A stretch of 64,000 nucleotides of DNA from Pseudooceanicola algae (GTDB lineage: Bacteria > Pseudomonadota > Alphaproteobacteria > Rhodobacterales > Rhodobacteraceae). Where the stretch lies: the NCBI RefSeq assembly GCF_003590145.2, contig NZ_CP060436.1:2733001-2797000 (forward strand). The letters run 5' to 3'. Both the position numbers and the translations under genes were made by a program. A model generated the notes under the pieces. That model searched no databases. It was not told the DNA's origin and saw only the letters and a program-made list of their open reading frames with translations. Positions 8,122-19,288 of the stretch are shown here, piece by piece. Positions within the stretch are counted from its first letter, which is position 1, and the number at the start of each line of letters is the position of its first letter.

Positions 8122-9228
8122 ATGCTATGTCTGACCCGGCTGGACCTGAGCCATTTCCGGTCCTGGCGGCGTGGCACGATCCATGCCGACGGGCGACCCG
8201 TGGCGATTCATGGGCCGAACGGGGCCGGCAAGACCAATATTCTGGAAGCCGTGTCGCTGTTTTCGCCCGGTCGCGGTTTGCGCCGGGCGGCTGCCGAGGA
8301 TATGGCGCGGCGGCCAGAGGTGCTGGGCTGGAAATTGTCCGGGGTTCTGCGCAGCCTGCATCAAGTCCATGAAATCGAGATGCAGGCGGAGCCGGGCCAG
8401 GCCCGCAGCCTGCGGATCGATGACAAGGCTGCGGCTCAGGTCGCATTGGGCCGCGTCGCACGGGTTCTGTGGCTGGTGCCCTCGATGGACCGGCTCTGGA
8501 TCGAGGCGGCCGAGGGGCGACGAAGATTTCTGGACCGCATGGTGCTGAGCTTTTTCCCCGCCCATGCCGAGGCGACGCTGGCCTATGACAAGGCGATGCG
8601 CGAACGCAACCGGCTGCTGAAGGACCAGGTGCAGGACCGCCATTGGTACGTCGCGCTGGAACGTCAGATGGCCGAGGCCGGGGCGCAGATCGGGGCCAAT
8701 CGTGCCGCAGCCCTGGCGCTGATCGGTGCGGCGACCGAGGCGGCAGAAACCGCCTTTCCCGCGCCGGAGTTGTCGCTGATCCATTCCGAAGGCCCCTTGC
8801 CCGAAGACAGTGCGGGCCTGCTGGATGCCTTGCAGGAAGGTCGGCGGCGCGACATGGTCGCCGGGCGCACCCTGATCGGACCGCATCGCATCGACATGGA
8901 AGCCTTCTGGAGCGCCAAGGGGATTGCGGCGCGCGCAGCCTCGACCGGGGAACAGAAGGCGCTGCTGATTTCGCTGATATTGGCCAATGCACGCGGGTTG
9001 GCGCGGGATTTCGGGGCGCCGCCGATCCTGTTGCTGGACGAGGTTTCCGCCCATCTTGACACCACACGGCGCGGCGCCCTTTATGACGAGGTTTGCGCCC
9101 TTGGGGCACAGGCCTGGATGACCGGCACAGGCCCCGAGATGTTCGCCGAACTGGGCCAGCGGGCACAGATCCTGGAAGTTACCGAGCAATCCGGCGAAAG
9201 CATCGTCGAGGAAAGGACCCTGCCATGA
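8122..9228 (+). CDS. recF: DNA replication/repair protein RecF
   Basis: A 368-residue SMC-like ATPase that loads RecA at gaps through RecFOR. Walker A GPNGAGKTN is near residues 31-39, the ABC signature STGEQKALLISLILA near 274, and Walker B PILLLDEVSAHLD near 302. The ATG at 8122 gives the family-typical LTRLDLSHFRSW start; a TTG two codons earlier is possible. Its stop overlaps the ATG of the next gene (ATGA at 9225-9228), implying translational coupling. Confidence 0.96.
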   Translation: MLCLTRLDLSHFRSWRRGTIHADGRPVAIHGPNGAGKTNILEAVSLFSPGRGLRRAAAEDMARRPEVLGWKLSGVLRSLHQVHEIEMQAEPGQARSLRIDDKAAAQVALGRVARVLWLVPSMDRLWIEAAEGRRRFLDRMVLSFFPAHAEATLAYDKAMRERNRLLKDQVQDRHWYVALERQMAEAGAQIGANRAAALALIGAATEAAETAFPAPELSLIHSEGPLPEDSAGLLDALQEGRRRDMVAGRTLIGPHRIDMEAFWSAKGIAARAASTGEQKALLISLILANARGLARDFGAPPILLLDEVSAHLDTTRRGALYDEVCALGAQAWMTGTGPEMFAELGQRAQILEVTEQSGESIVEERTLP

Positions 9229-9653
9229 CCCCGCAACGGGTAACGCTTGTCACGCTAGGGGTCGAGGATCTGGACCGGTCCCGGACTTTCTACACCGACC
9301 TCGGCTGGACGCCGGTCGAGGAACAGGCCGGCGTGGTCTTTTACCAGATGGACGGCATGGCGCTTGGCCTTTTCGGGCTGGACAACCTGGCCGAGGATCA
9401 GGGCCGCCCCGGTGCAGATCTCGGCACGGGGGCGATGACCCTGGCACAGAACTTTGCGGATCGGGCTTCGGTCGATGCCGCCTTTCAGATGGCGCTGGTT
9501 GCCGGGGCCGAACCGCTGAAAGTCCCCGAGGAAGTCTTTTGGGGCGGTTATTCGGGGTATTTCGCCGATCCCGATGGCCATGTCTGGGAGCTGGCCCATA
9601 ACCCCTTCTGGGAACTGGACGCTTCGGGGCGCCTGACCATCCCCGAAACCTGA
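9225..9653 (+). CDS. VOC/glyoxalase-superfamily protein
   Basis: A 142-residue single-domain vicinal-oxygen-chelate protein. The beta-alpha-beta start VTLVTLGVEDLDRSRTFYTD and the second module ending GYFADPDGHVWELAHNP are characteristic of glyoxalase/bleomycin-resistance/dioxygenase proteins. Candidate metal ligands lie in the PDGHVWE segment, but the substrate is unknown. It is translationally coupled to recF by a 4-base overlap and sits 27 bases before the LysE-type exporter, so it travels with the recF transcript. Confidence 0.85.
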   Translation: MTPQRVTLVTLGVEDLDRSRTFYTDLGWTPVEEQAGVVFYQMDGMALGLFGLDNLAEDQGRPGADLGTGAMTLAQNFADRASVDAAFQMALVAGAEPLKVPEEVFWGGYSGYFADPDGHVWELAHNPFWELDASGRLTIPET

Positions 9654-9680
9654 CCCCCGCTGTCGCCCGGAAAGGCCAAG

Positions 9681-12867
<3,187 letters not shown>

Positions 12868-12872
12868 CAAGG

Positions 12873-12894
12873 GCCGGGGGGCCATCCCCCCGGC
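12873..12894 (+). terminator. Perfect GC hairpin after gyrB
   Basis: GCCGGGGGG pairs with CCCCCCGGC around a CCAT loop, nine perfect pairs, starting 5 bases after the gyrB stop. There is no T-run. It separates gyrB from the convergent flavin reductase gene (ends at 12898). A related hairpin occurs at 16021-16039. Confidence 0.6.
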
Positions 12895-12897
12895 ACA

Positions 12898-13554
12898 TTA
12901 TCCGTTGCTTGCCGCGTTCTTGTGCGGGGCCAGCACGTCTTCGGCAGAGGGTGTCGGCCAGTCGAAGTAATCCATGGTGCCGGCATAGCCATTGCCGCCC
13001 ATGCGCCCGATGGCATCCAGCTTTTCATGGTCGGAATAGCAGGTCTTCGGGTCGATGATGTCTTGGCGGATATGGGCCATGACGATCCGGCCGAGGATGA
13101 TTTCACGGGCCGAGCTGACCTCTATCCCCAGATATCGTTCACATTCGAACGACACCGGCGCCTCGGCAATGCGCGGGCAAGCCACCTTGACGCCCGGCGC
13201 CGTGGTCAGCCCGGCCAGCGCGACCTCGTCCACTTCGGGGCCGACGCCGGCGGCAGTGACCGACATGGCCTCGACATTGGCGCGGTCGACGATGTTCACG
13301 GTGAAACATTCCGTCATCCGGATGTTATAGGCCGTGTCCTTGAAGCTGCGATCCGCCTTGTTTTCCACACCAAGCGCCAGGATGGGCGGATCGGCCGAAA
13401 GGCAGTTGAAAAAGGAATAGGGCGCGGCGTTCACCACCCCGTCGGGTGACACAGTGGTGACCCAGGCGATGGGACGCGGCACAATGGTGCCGATCATGAC
13501 CTTGTAGGCTTCGCGCGGGGTGAGATCGGAAAAGTTCATCGCATGATGGGTCAC
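12898..13554 (-). CDS. Flavin reductase-like FMN-binding split-barrel protein
   Basis: About 218 residues. The core MNFSDLTPREAYKVMIGTIV and RPIAWVTTVSPDGVVNAAPYSFFN is the flavin-reductase-like split barrel (DIM6/NTAB-type COG1853), with the FMN-phosphate segment VNAAPYSFFNCLS. Such proteins supply reduced FMN or act on small oxidised substrates. The GTG at 13554 is chosen: it overlaps the regulator's stop (GTGA) and has AAGGAG eight bases upstream. The ATG 15 bases on has no ribosome-binding site. Its coupling to the GntR gene suggests a role in the pathway that regulator controls. Confidence 0.85.
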   Translation of the reverse strand: MTHHAMNFSDLTPREAYKVMIGTIVPRPIAWVTTVSPDGVVNAAPYSFFNCLSADPPILALGVENKADRSFKDTAYNIRMTECFTVNIVDRANVEAMSVTAAGVGPEVDEVALAGLTTAPGVKVACPRIAEAPVSFECERYLGIEVSSAREIILGRIVMAHIRQDIIDPKTCYSDHEKLDAIGRMGGNGYAGTMDYFDWPTPSAEDVLAPHKNAASNG

Positions 13555-14240
13555 TGGGCCAACTCCTTGCCGTAGTGGGACAGGATGGATTGGATGCTTT
13601 CGGGTTTCGGCGCCAGTTCGGCCCGCCCCGCAACCGCACCAAGGTGATGCCCCATGATGTCGATGGCGCGGTCCTCGTCCCCGTTGCGGATCGCGTCGAT
13701 GATCTGGGAATGCTCGTCGACCGCGCAATCCGACGAATGATTCCGCGCATAAAGCGACATGATCAACGAACAGCGCAGAACCACCTCGCAAACATAGCGG
13801 GCCAATACGTCGTTGCCGGTCAGTTCGGCCAGCAGGACGTGAAACTCGCCCGCCAGGCGAATCGATACGGGTCCGTCCTTGCCGCGCACGCTTTGCTCGC
13901 TATGCACATGCGCCTCCAGCCGATCGTATCCACTTCCGGGCATTCGGTCACAGAGGATTCGGATTACCTCGTTCTCGAGACAGCGACGCACCTCGAAGAC
14001 ATGCTGCGCCTCTTCGCGTGTGGGTTCCGCGACAAAGGCACCGCGATTGCGCCGCGTGACCACCAGCCCTTCGTTTTCCAGTCGCACAAGGGCATGGCGT
14101 ACAATGGTCCGGCTGACGCCAAACTGTTCCCCCACTGTATCTTCGGGAAGACGCATGCCCGGTTTCAGGGCCTGTTCGATGATCGCCCTGCGCAACAGGT
14201 CATGCACCGCATTGGTCAGGGTATTCTTGCTGTCACTCAT
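13551..14240 (-). CDS. GntR-family (FadR/FCD subfamily) regulator
   Basis: A 229-residue repressor-type protein. The winged helix is at about residues 10-75, with the recognition segment GEQFGVSRTIVRHALVRLEN. The C-terminal all-helical FCD domain binds a small ligand; its metal-ligand histidines are represented by EFHVLLAELTG and the later EHSQIIDAI / MGHHLGAV segments. It is divergent from the peptide-type ABC operon. The 165-base gap contains several GGATAC-based operator-like elements (14276-14360), so it probably controls that operon and itself. Confidence 0.92.
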   Translation of the reverse strand: MSDSKNTLTNAVHDLLRRAIIEQALKPGMRLPEDTVGEQFGVSRTIVRHALVRLENEGLVVTRRNRGAFVAEPTREEAQHVFEVRRCLENEVIRILCDRMPGSGYDRLEAHVHSEQSVRGKDGPVSIRLAGEFHVLLAELTGNDVLARYVCEVVLRCSLIMSLYARNHSSDCAVDEHSQIIDAIRNGDEDRAIDIMGHHLGAVAGRAELAPKPESIQSILSHYGKELAQ

Positions 14241-14275
14241 TTTGGTCCATGCCCATCAATTCTGCACCCGTCATA

Positions 14276-14360
14276 TCGCATACGATTTTTCCAGTCAATT
14301 GGATACAATTTACTTGCCATGACGTATCCGCTCGGGCATCAATGAGAAATCGTATCCAAT
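14276..14360. promoter_or_regulatory. Operator-like GGATAC repeat array
   Basis: The best site, 14297-14310, is AATTGGATACAATT, a perfect inverted repeat AATTG-GATA-CAATT. The same 14-mer with two changes, GATTGGATACGATT, lies on the opposite strand at 14347-14360. A partial copy, GCATACGATT, is at 14279-14288. A fourth GGATAC core is on the minus strand at 14323-14328. They sit between the divergent GntR and substrate-binding-protein genes, where a FadR-type regulator would bind. Confidence 0.6.
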
Positions 14361-14405
14361 CTTGACGATTCTTAAATACAATCTTCTCGAACAGGGACCA
14401 AAATC

Positions 14406-15983
14406 ATGCAACTTAAACATCTTCTGCTTGCGACCGCCGCAATGGCCGGTCTTGCAGGCGCCGCCCATGCGGAGAATGTGCTGAAATGGGGCGCGAACCG
14501 GGACATCGGGTCTCTCGATCCCTATTCCTACGGCGACAGCTTCACCATCAACGTGCTGAACCACGTCTACGAGGGGCTGGTGCGCTACAACAAGGACCTC
14601 AAGATCGAACCGGCGCTGGCCGAAAGCTGGGAGATCCTCGACGATCAGATCACCTGGCGGTTCAAGCTGCGTCAGGGCGTGACCTTCCACAACGGCAACC
14701 CCTTTACCGCTGATGATGTCGTGGCCTCGCTGACCCGCGTCAGCGACGAGACATCGCCGCTGAAGGGCAACCTGCCGGCCTATGTCAGCTCGGCCGTGGT
14801 CGATGACTACACAGTCGACATCACGCTGAACGGCACCTACCCGCTACTGCTGAACGACCTGACCAACATCCATATGTTCGACAAGGAATGGATGACCGAA
14901 CATGATTCCCTGCTGCCGACCGACATCGGCGCGGGCACCGAAGGCTATGCCACCTACAACGCCAACGGCACCGGCCCCTTCGTCGTGGAAAGCCGCCAGC
15001 CCGACGCCAAGACCGTCTTCGTGGTGAACCCCGACTGGTGGGATGAACCGCAACACAACATCGACCGGATCGAGCTGACGCCGGTCAACTCCGCCGCCAC
15101 CCGTGTGGCCGCCCTGCTCTCGGGCGAAATCAACTTTACCAATGACGCGCCGGTGCAGGATCTGCCGCGCCTTGAGGCCGCGCCCGCTGTCGACGTGCTG
15201 GAAGGCGTCGACCTGCGCACCGTCATGATCGGCTTCCCGTTCCGCGAGACGCTGACCACGGGCGAGGCCAATCCCTTTACCGACATCAAGGTCCGCGAAG
15301 CGCTCTACAAGGCCATCGATCTTGACCTGATCCACCAGAAGGTCATGCGCGGCAAGTCCCGCGTCGCCGGGGCCACGGTCGCCCCGCCGATCCCCGGTTA
15401 TACCGAGGCGCTGGACGATCTGCCCGGCTACGACCCCGCTGCCTCGCGTGCCCTGCTGGCCGAGGCCGGCGTACCCGAAGGTCTGGAGTTCGAATTCAAC
15501 TGCCTGTCCGACGGGTTGGTGAACGAGGAACAATTCTGTCAGGCCATCGCATCGATGTGGAGCCGGATCGGCCTGTCGCCGAAGCTGGATGTCGCGCCCC
15601 GCGCGGTGCAATCGCCCAAGCGGACCAATGGCACGACCGACATCTACACCCTTGGCTGGGCGACGCTGCCCCTGCTGGACAGCTATTCGCCGCTGCTGCA
15701 GATCTTCCATTCCAAGGTCGGCAATGCGGGCGTGTTCAACTGGGGCGGCTGGTCCTACCCCGAACTTGACGGTCTGATCGACGCGGCCGGCAGCGAACTG
15801 GACCTCGACAAGCGTCTGGCGCTGCAGACCGAGGCGCTGGAACTGGTCAAGGACGAGATGATCATGATCCCGCTGCACCAGCAGCCGATGGCCTGGGCCG
15901 TGACCGACGACGTGGTCGACATGCCCTTGTTCCCGGACAACAAGCCCCGGCTCTGGTTCGCCCGGATCGCCCCGGCGTCCTGA
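14406..15983 (+). CDS. ABC transporter periplasmic binding protein (SBP family 5)
   Basis: A 525-residue DppA/OppA-type solute-binding protein. It has a Sec signal peptide (MQLKHLLLATAAMAG, cleavage after AHA near residue 22). The family-5 signature region follows: LNHVYEGLVRYNKDLKIEPA, ALAESWEI and FRLRQGVTFHNG-like FKLRQGVTFHNGNPF. Members bind peptides, opines, glycosides or other solutes, so the family does not fix the substrate. It heads an eight-gene operon that also encodes two amidohydrolases and a deaminase, suggesting a nitrogenous, non-peptide ligand. It probably responds to the divergent GntR regulator. Confidence 0.93.
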   Translation: MQLKHLLLATAAMAGLAGAAHAENVLKWGANRDIGSLDPYSYGDSFTINVLNHVYEGLVRYNKDLKIEPALAESWEILDDQITWRFKLRQGVTFHNGNPFTADDVVASLTRVSDETSPLKGNLPAYVSSAVVDDYTVDITLNGTYPLLLNDLTNIHMFDKEWMTEHDSLLPTDIGAGTEGYATYNANGTGPFVVESRQPDAKTVFVVNPDWWDEPQHNIDRIELTPVNSAATRVAALLSGEINFTNDAPVQDLPRLEAAPAVDVLEGVDLRTVMIGFPFRETLTTGEANPFTDIKVREALYKAIDLDLIHQKVMRGKSRVAGATVAPPIPGYTEALDDLPGYDPAASRALLAEAGVPEGLEFEFNCLSDGLVNEEQFCQAIASMWSRIGLSPKLDVAPRAVQSPKRTNGTTDIYTLGWATLPLLDSYSPLLQIFHSKVGNAGVFNWGGWSYPELDGLIDAAGSELDLDKRLALQTEALELVKDEMIMIPLHQQPMAWAVTDDVVDMPLFPDNKPRLWFARIAPAS

Positions 15984-16020
15984 GGGCGGAACCGGGATCG
16001 CCCTCGGCGGTCCCACCGGT

Positions 16021-16039
16021 CGGGGGGCCATGTCCCCCG
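16021..16039 (+). repeat. GC hairpin between binding protein and permease genes
   Basis: CGGGGG (16021-16026) pairs with CCCCCG (16034-16039) around GCCATGT. It closely resembles the hairpin after gyrB (core CGGGGGGCCAT). It lies in the 143-base gap after the binding-protein gene. It may attenuate read-through or protect the upstream mRNA so that the binding protein is made in excess. Confidence 0.5.
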
Positions 16040-16126
16040 GCCCCTTCGACGGATCTTCCCACCGGAATATCGCTCGTTTGACAGGGGGTGCCCGCCCCCT
16101 TTGCACAGGCAGGATCGGACCCCGCG

Positions 16127-17119
16127 ATGATCGCATTTCTACTCAAACGAATGGCCAATGCGGCCTTTGTCATGCTGGCGGTTGCCCTGCTTGCCTTTGT
16201 CATCTTCCGGTTCTTTGGTGATCCGGTCGAGATGATGGTGAACGAACAGGCGACCCAGGCCGACCGTATCGAACTGCGCGAACGGCTGGGGCTGAATGAC
16301 AGTTTCGTCACACAGTACACCCGCTTCGTGACCAATGCCGTTCAGGGCGATTTCGGGATTTCCTACCGAAATCAACAGGATGTCATGGTGCTGATCAAGG
16401 ACCGATTCCCGGCGACCTTCGAACTGGTGCTGGTGGCGACACTGATTTCGCTGGTCGTCGGCATCCCCATGGGGGTGATCACGGCGGTCTACCGCAATTC
16501 GAGGCTGGCCAATGCGCTGCAGCTTGGCTCGATCATCGGGGTGTCGCTGCCCAGCTTCGTGGTCGGCATCCTGCTGATCCTGGCCTTCTCGGTCTCGCTC
16601 GGCTGGCTGCCCGCCTTCGGGCGTGGCGAGACGGTGGATATCGGCTGGTGGTCGACGGGCCTGCTGACCCCATCGGGGCGCGCGGCACTGGTGCTGCCCT
16701 CGATCTCTCTTTCCACGTTTCAGGTGACGCTGGTCATGCGCCTTGTGCGGGCCGAGATGCTGGAAACCCTGCGCGCCGATTACATCAAGTTCGCCCGCGC
16801 CCGAGGCGTACCGACCGCCCGCGTCCAATGGCGCCACGCGCTGCGCAATTGCCTGATGCCGGTCATCACCCTGACGGGGATGCAGATCGGCAATCTGATC
16901 GCCTTCGCCCTTGTGACGGAAACGGTGTTCCAGTGGCCCGGCATGGGGATGCTGTTCATCCAGGCCGTGACCTTCGTCGATATCCCGGTGATGGCGGCCT
17001 ATCTGATCATCGTCTCCTTCATTTTCGTCGCCCTGAACACGCTCGTCGACATCACCTACGCCTGGGTCGACCCGCGCCTGCGCGATGACACCGCCCGCGC
17101 CGGTGGCGCAAATGGCTGA
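16127..17119 (+). CDS. ABC transporter permease (DppB/OppB type)
   Basis: A 330-residue inner-membrane permease with about six helices. It starts MIAFLLKRMANAAFVML and contains the OppB-type N-terminal block FFGDPVEMMVNEQATQADRI. The EAA loop, which contacts the ATPase, is RADYIKFARARGVPTARVQW. The ATG at 16127 was chosen from the typical N-terminus. The next gene's possible starts overlap its 3' end, so the two permeases are coupled. Confidence 0.93.
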   Translation: MIAFLLKRMANAAFVMLAVALLAFVIFRFFGDPVEMMVNEQATQADRIELRERLGLNDSFVTQYTRFVTNAVQGDFGISYRNQQDVMVLIKDRFPATFELVLVATLISLVVGIPMGVITAVYRNSRLANALQLGSIIGVSLPSFVVGILLILAFSVSLGWLPAFGRGETVDIGWWSTGLLTPSGRAALVLPSISLSTFQVTLVMRLVRAEMLETLRADYIKFARARGVPTARVQWRHALRNCLMPVITLTGMQIGNLIAFALVTETVFQWPGMGMLFIQAVTFVDIPVMAAYLIIVSFIFVALNTLVDITYAWVDPRLRDDTARAGGANG

Positions 17120-17132
17120 ACCGGAGGACCCC

Positions 17133-18101
17133 ATGGACACCAATGTGAACGCCCCCGCCGCCGTCGCGGCTTCGCAGCCCCCGGCCAGGCCATCGCGGCT
17201 GACCCGCCTGAAGGAAAGCGACCTGTGGTATTCCTTTCGCGCGCATCCTTCGGCGATCTTTGCCGCCGGGTTGCTGGCGCTGGTCGCGCTGACCGCCTTC
17301 CTGGCGCCGCTGATCACGCCGCAGAACCCCTATGACCTTGCCGCGCTTGAGCTTTGGAATTCCGAGATCCCGCCGATCTGGAACGCCAATGGCCAGATGC
17401 CCTATCTGTTGGGCACCGACACGCAGGGGCGCGATATCCTGTCGGCGATCCTCTACGGCTCGCGGATCTCGCTGATCATCGGCTTTGCCTCGGTCCTGCT
17501 GGCACTGAGCGTCGGCCTGACCCTTGGGCTGATCGCGGGCTATTTCGGCGGCTGGATCGACAATGTGATCATGCGGGTGGGCGATGTGCTGCTGTCCATG
17601 CCCTTCATCCTGATCGCCATCCTGATCACCGCCATCGCCAGCGCATCCCTGCCCACGGGGCTGAAGGACGTGCTGGCCGCGCCGATCCTGATCTTTGCCA
17701 TCGCCGTGCCGTCCTGGGTGCAATATGCCCGCACGGTTCGCGCCTCGGCCATGGTCGAAGCGCGCAAGGAATACGTTCAGGCGGCCCGGCTGATCCGGGT
17801 CAAGGCCTGGCGCATCATGCTGAACCATATCCTGCCCAACTGCCTGACCCCGATCATGGTCGCCGCAACGCTGAACTTCGGCCTTGCGATCCTGTCCGAG
17901 GCCACGCTGTCCTTCCTTGGCGTCGGCATGCCGCCCGATCAGCCCAGCCTCGGCACGCTGATCCGGATCGGCAATCAATACCTGTTCTCGGGCCTCTGGT
18001 GGATCGTGGTCTTCCCGTCGATCCAGCTGTGCCTGATCGTCCTGTCGGTCAACATGATCGGCGACTGGCTGCGCGACGCGCTCAATCCCAAGCTTCGGTG
18101 A
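17133..18101 (+). CDS. ABC transporter permease (DppC/OppC type)
   Basis: A 322-residue partner permease. The start at 17133 has GGAGG five bases upstream. The N-terminal cytoplasmic stretch precedes the first helix AIFAAGLLALVALTAFLAPL. The conserved HLLGTDxxGRD-like segment is YLLGTDTQGRDILS, and the EAA loop is RKEYVQAARLIRVKAWRIM. The C-terminus NMIGDWLRDALNPKLR is typical of DppC/OppC. The amidohydrolase start follows within 6 bases. Confidence 0.93.
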   Translation: MDTNVNAPAAVAASQPPARPSRLTRLKESDLWYSFRAHPSAIFAAGLLALVALTAFLAPLITPQNPYDLAALELWNSEIPPIWNANGQMPYLLGTDTQGRDILSAILYGSRISLIIGFASVLLALSVGLTLGLIAGYFGGWIDNVIMRVGDVLLSMPFILIAILITAIASASLPTGLKDVLAAPILIFAIAVPSWVQYARTVRASAMVEARKEYVQAARLIRVKAWRIMLNHILPNCLTPIMVAATLNFGLAILSEATLSFLGVGMPPDQPSLGTLIRIGNQYLFSGLWWIVVFPSIQLCLIVLSVNMIGDWLRDALNPKLR

Positions 18102-18106
18102 CCGAA

Positions 18107-19288
18107 ATGACTGCAACCACCCTGAAGAACGTCCGCCCCATGGCCGGACCCGCCACCGATCTGCATATCGTGGACGGCAAATTCGCCGCCGCCGCGCCTG
18201 CGGGCGCCGAGGTCATCGACGGCGGCGGCCGCATCCTGATCCCCGGCCTGGTCGAGGCGCATACCCATCTGGACAAGTCCCTGCTGGGTCTGCCCTGGTA
18301 CCGGAACGAGGTCGGCCCCCGCCTGATCGACAAGATCACCAATGAACGCGAGGTGAAAGTGTCGCTTGGCCTCGACCCGCAGGTGCAAAGCGAACGTCAC
18401 GCCATCCTCGCCATGTCGCATGGCTGCACCCACATCCGGTCGCATGTCGATGTGGACACCCATCACGGGCTGGCCGGGGTCGAAGGCGTCATGGCCACCC
18501 GCGAAAAGCTGGCCGGGATGATCGACATCGAGATCGTCGCCTTCCCCCAGTCGGGCATGATGACCCGCCCCGGCACCGCCGACATGATGGACGAAGCCCT
18601 GTCGCTGGGGGCCGATCTTGTCGGCGGCATCGACCCCTGCGGGATGGAACATGACCCGAAGGGCCACCTCGATACGGTCTTTGCCCTGGCGGAAAAGCAC
18701 GGCAAGCCGATCGACATCCACCTGCATGAACGCGATGCGCTCGGCTGGTTCTCGATGGAAGAGATCATCGACCGGACCGTCGCGCATGGCATGCAGGGCA
18801 AGGTCTCGATCAGCCATGCCTTCTGCCTGGGGGCGGTGGACCGTGCCTATGTCGCCGGGTTGCATGAAAAGCTGGCTGAAAACCGCATTCACATCCTGAC
18901 CACCGCGCCCGCATCGGCCCCGGTGCCCGTGGTCAAGGAACTGGCCGCCTATGGCATCCTGACCGGCGCGGGCTGTGATGGCATCCGCGACACCTGGGGC
19001 CCCTACGGCAATTCCGACATGCTGGAACGCGCCATGTTCATCGGCATGCGCAACAACCTGCGCCGCGATGACGAGGTCGCCCTGGCGCTGGAGATCTGCA
19101 CCAGCGGCGGCGCGGCGATCCTTGGGCTGGACGCCTATGGGCTGACGCCCGGCTGCGACGCGGATTGCCTGCTGGTCGAAGGCGAAACCCTGGCCGAAGC
19201 AGTCGCCACCCATGCCCCCCGCAAGCTGGTGCTGAAGCGCGGCCAGGTCACCGCCCGCGACGGCGCCTGCGTGATCGAGGCGCCGTGA
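18107..19288 (+). CDS. Cytosine-deaminase-type amidohydrolase
   Basis: A 393-residue metal-dependent hydrolase of the CodA/COG0402 type. The metal motif HTHLDKS (His about 51 and 53) is intact. Further ligands or catalytic residues appear in DIHLHERDA (about 203), SISHAFCLG (about 236) and GCDGIRDTW (Asp about 290). This is the pattern of cytosine deaminase and related heterocycle deaminases, so a cytoplasmic deamination of an imported ring compound is likely. A GTG at 18098, overlapping the permease stop, is an alternative start. Its own stop overlaps the next gene's ATG by one base. Confidence 0.85.
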   Translation: MTATTLKNVRPMAGPATDLHIVDGKFAAAAPAGAEVIDGGGRILIPGLVEAHTHLDKSLLGLPWYRNEVGPRLIDKITNEREVKVSLGLDPQVQSERHAILAMSHGCTHIRSHVDVDTHHGLAGVEGVMATREKLAGMIDIEIVAFPQSGMMTRPGTADMMDEALSLGADLVGGIDPCGMEHDPKGHLDTVFALAEKHGKPIDIHLHERDALGWFSMEEIIDRTVAHGMQGKVSISHAFCLGAVDRAYVAGLHEKLAENRIHILTTAPASAPVPVVKELAAYGILTGAGCDGIRDTWGPYGNSDMLERAMFIGMRNNLRRDDEVALALEICTSGGAAILGLDAYGLTPGCDADCLLVEGETLAEAVATHAPRKLVLKRGQVTARDGACVIEAP

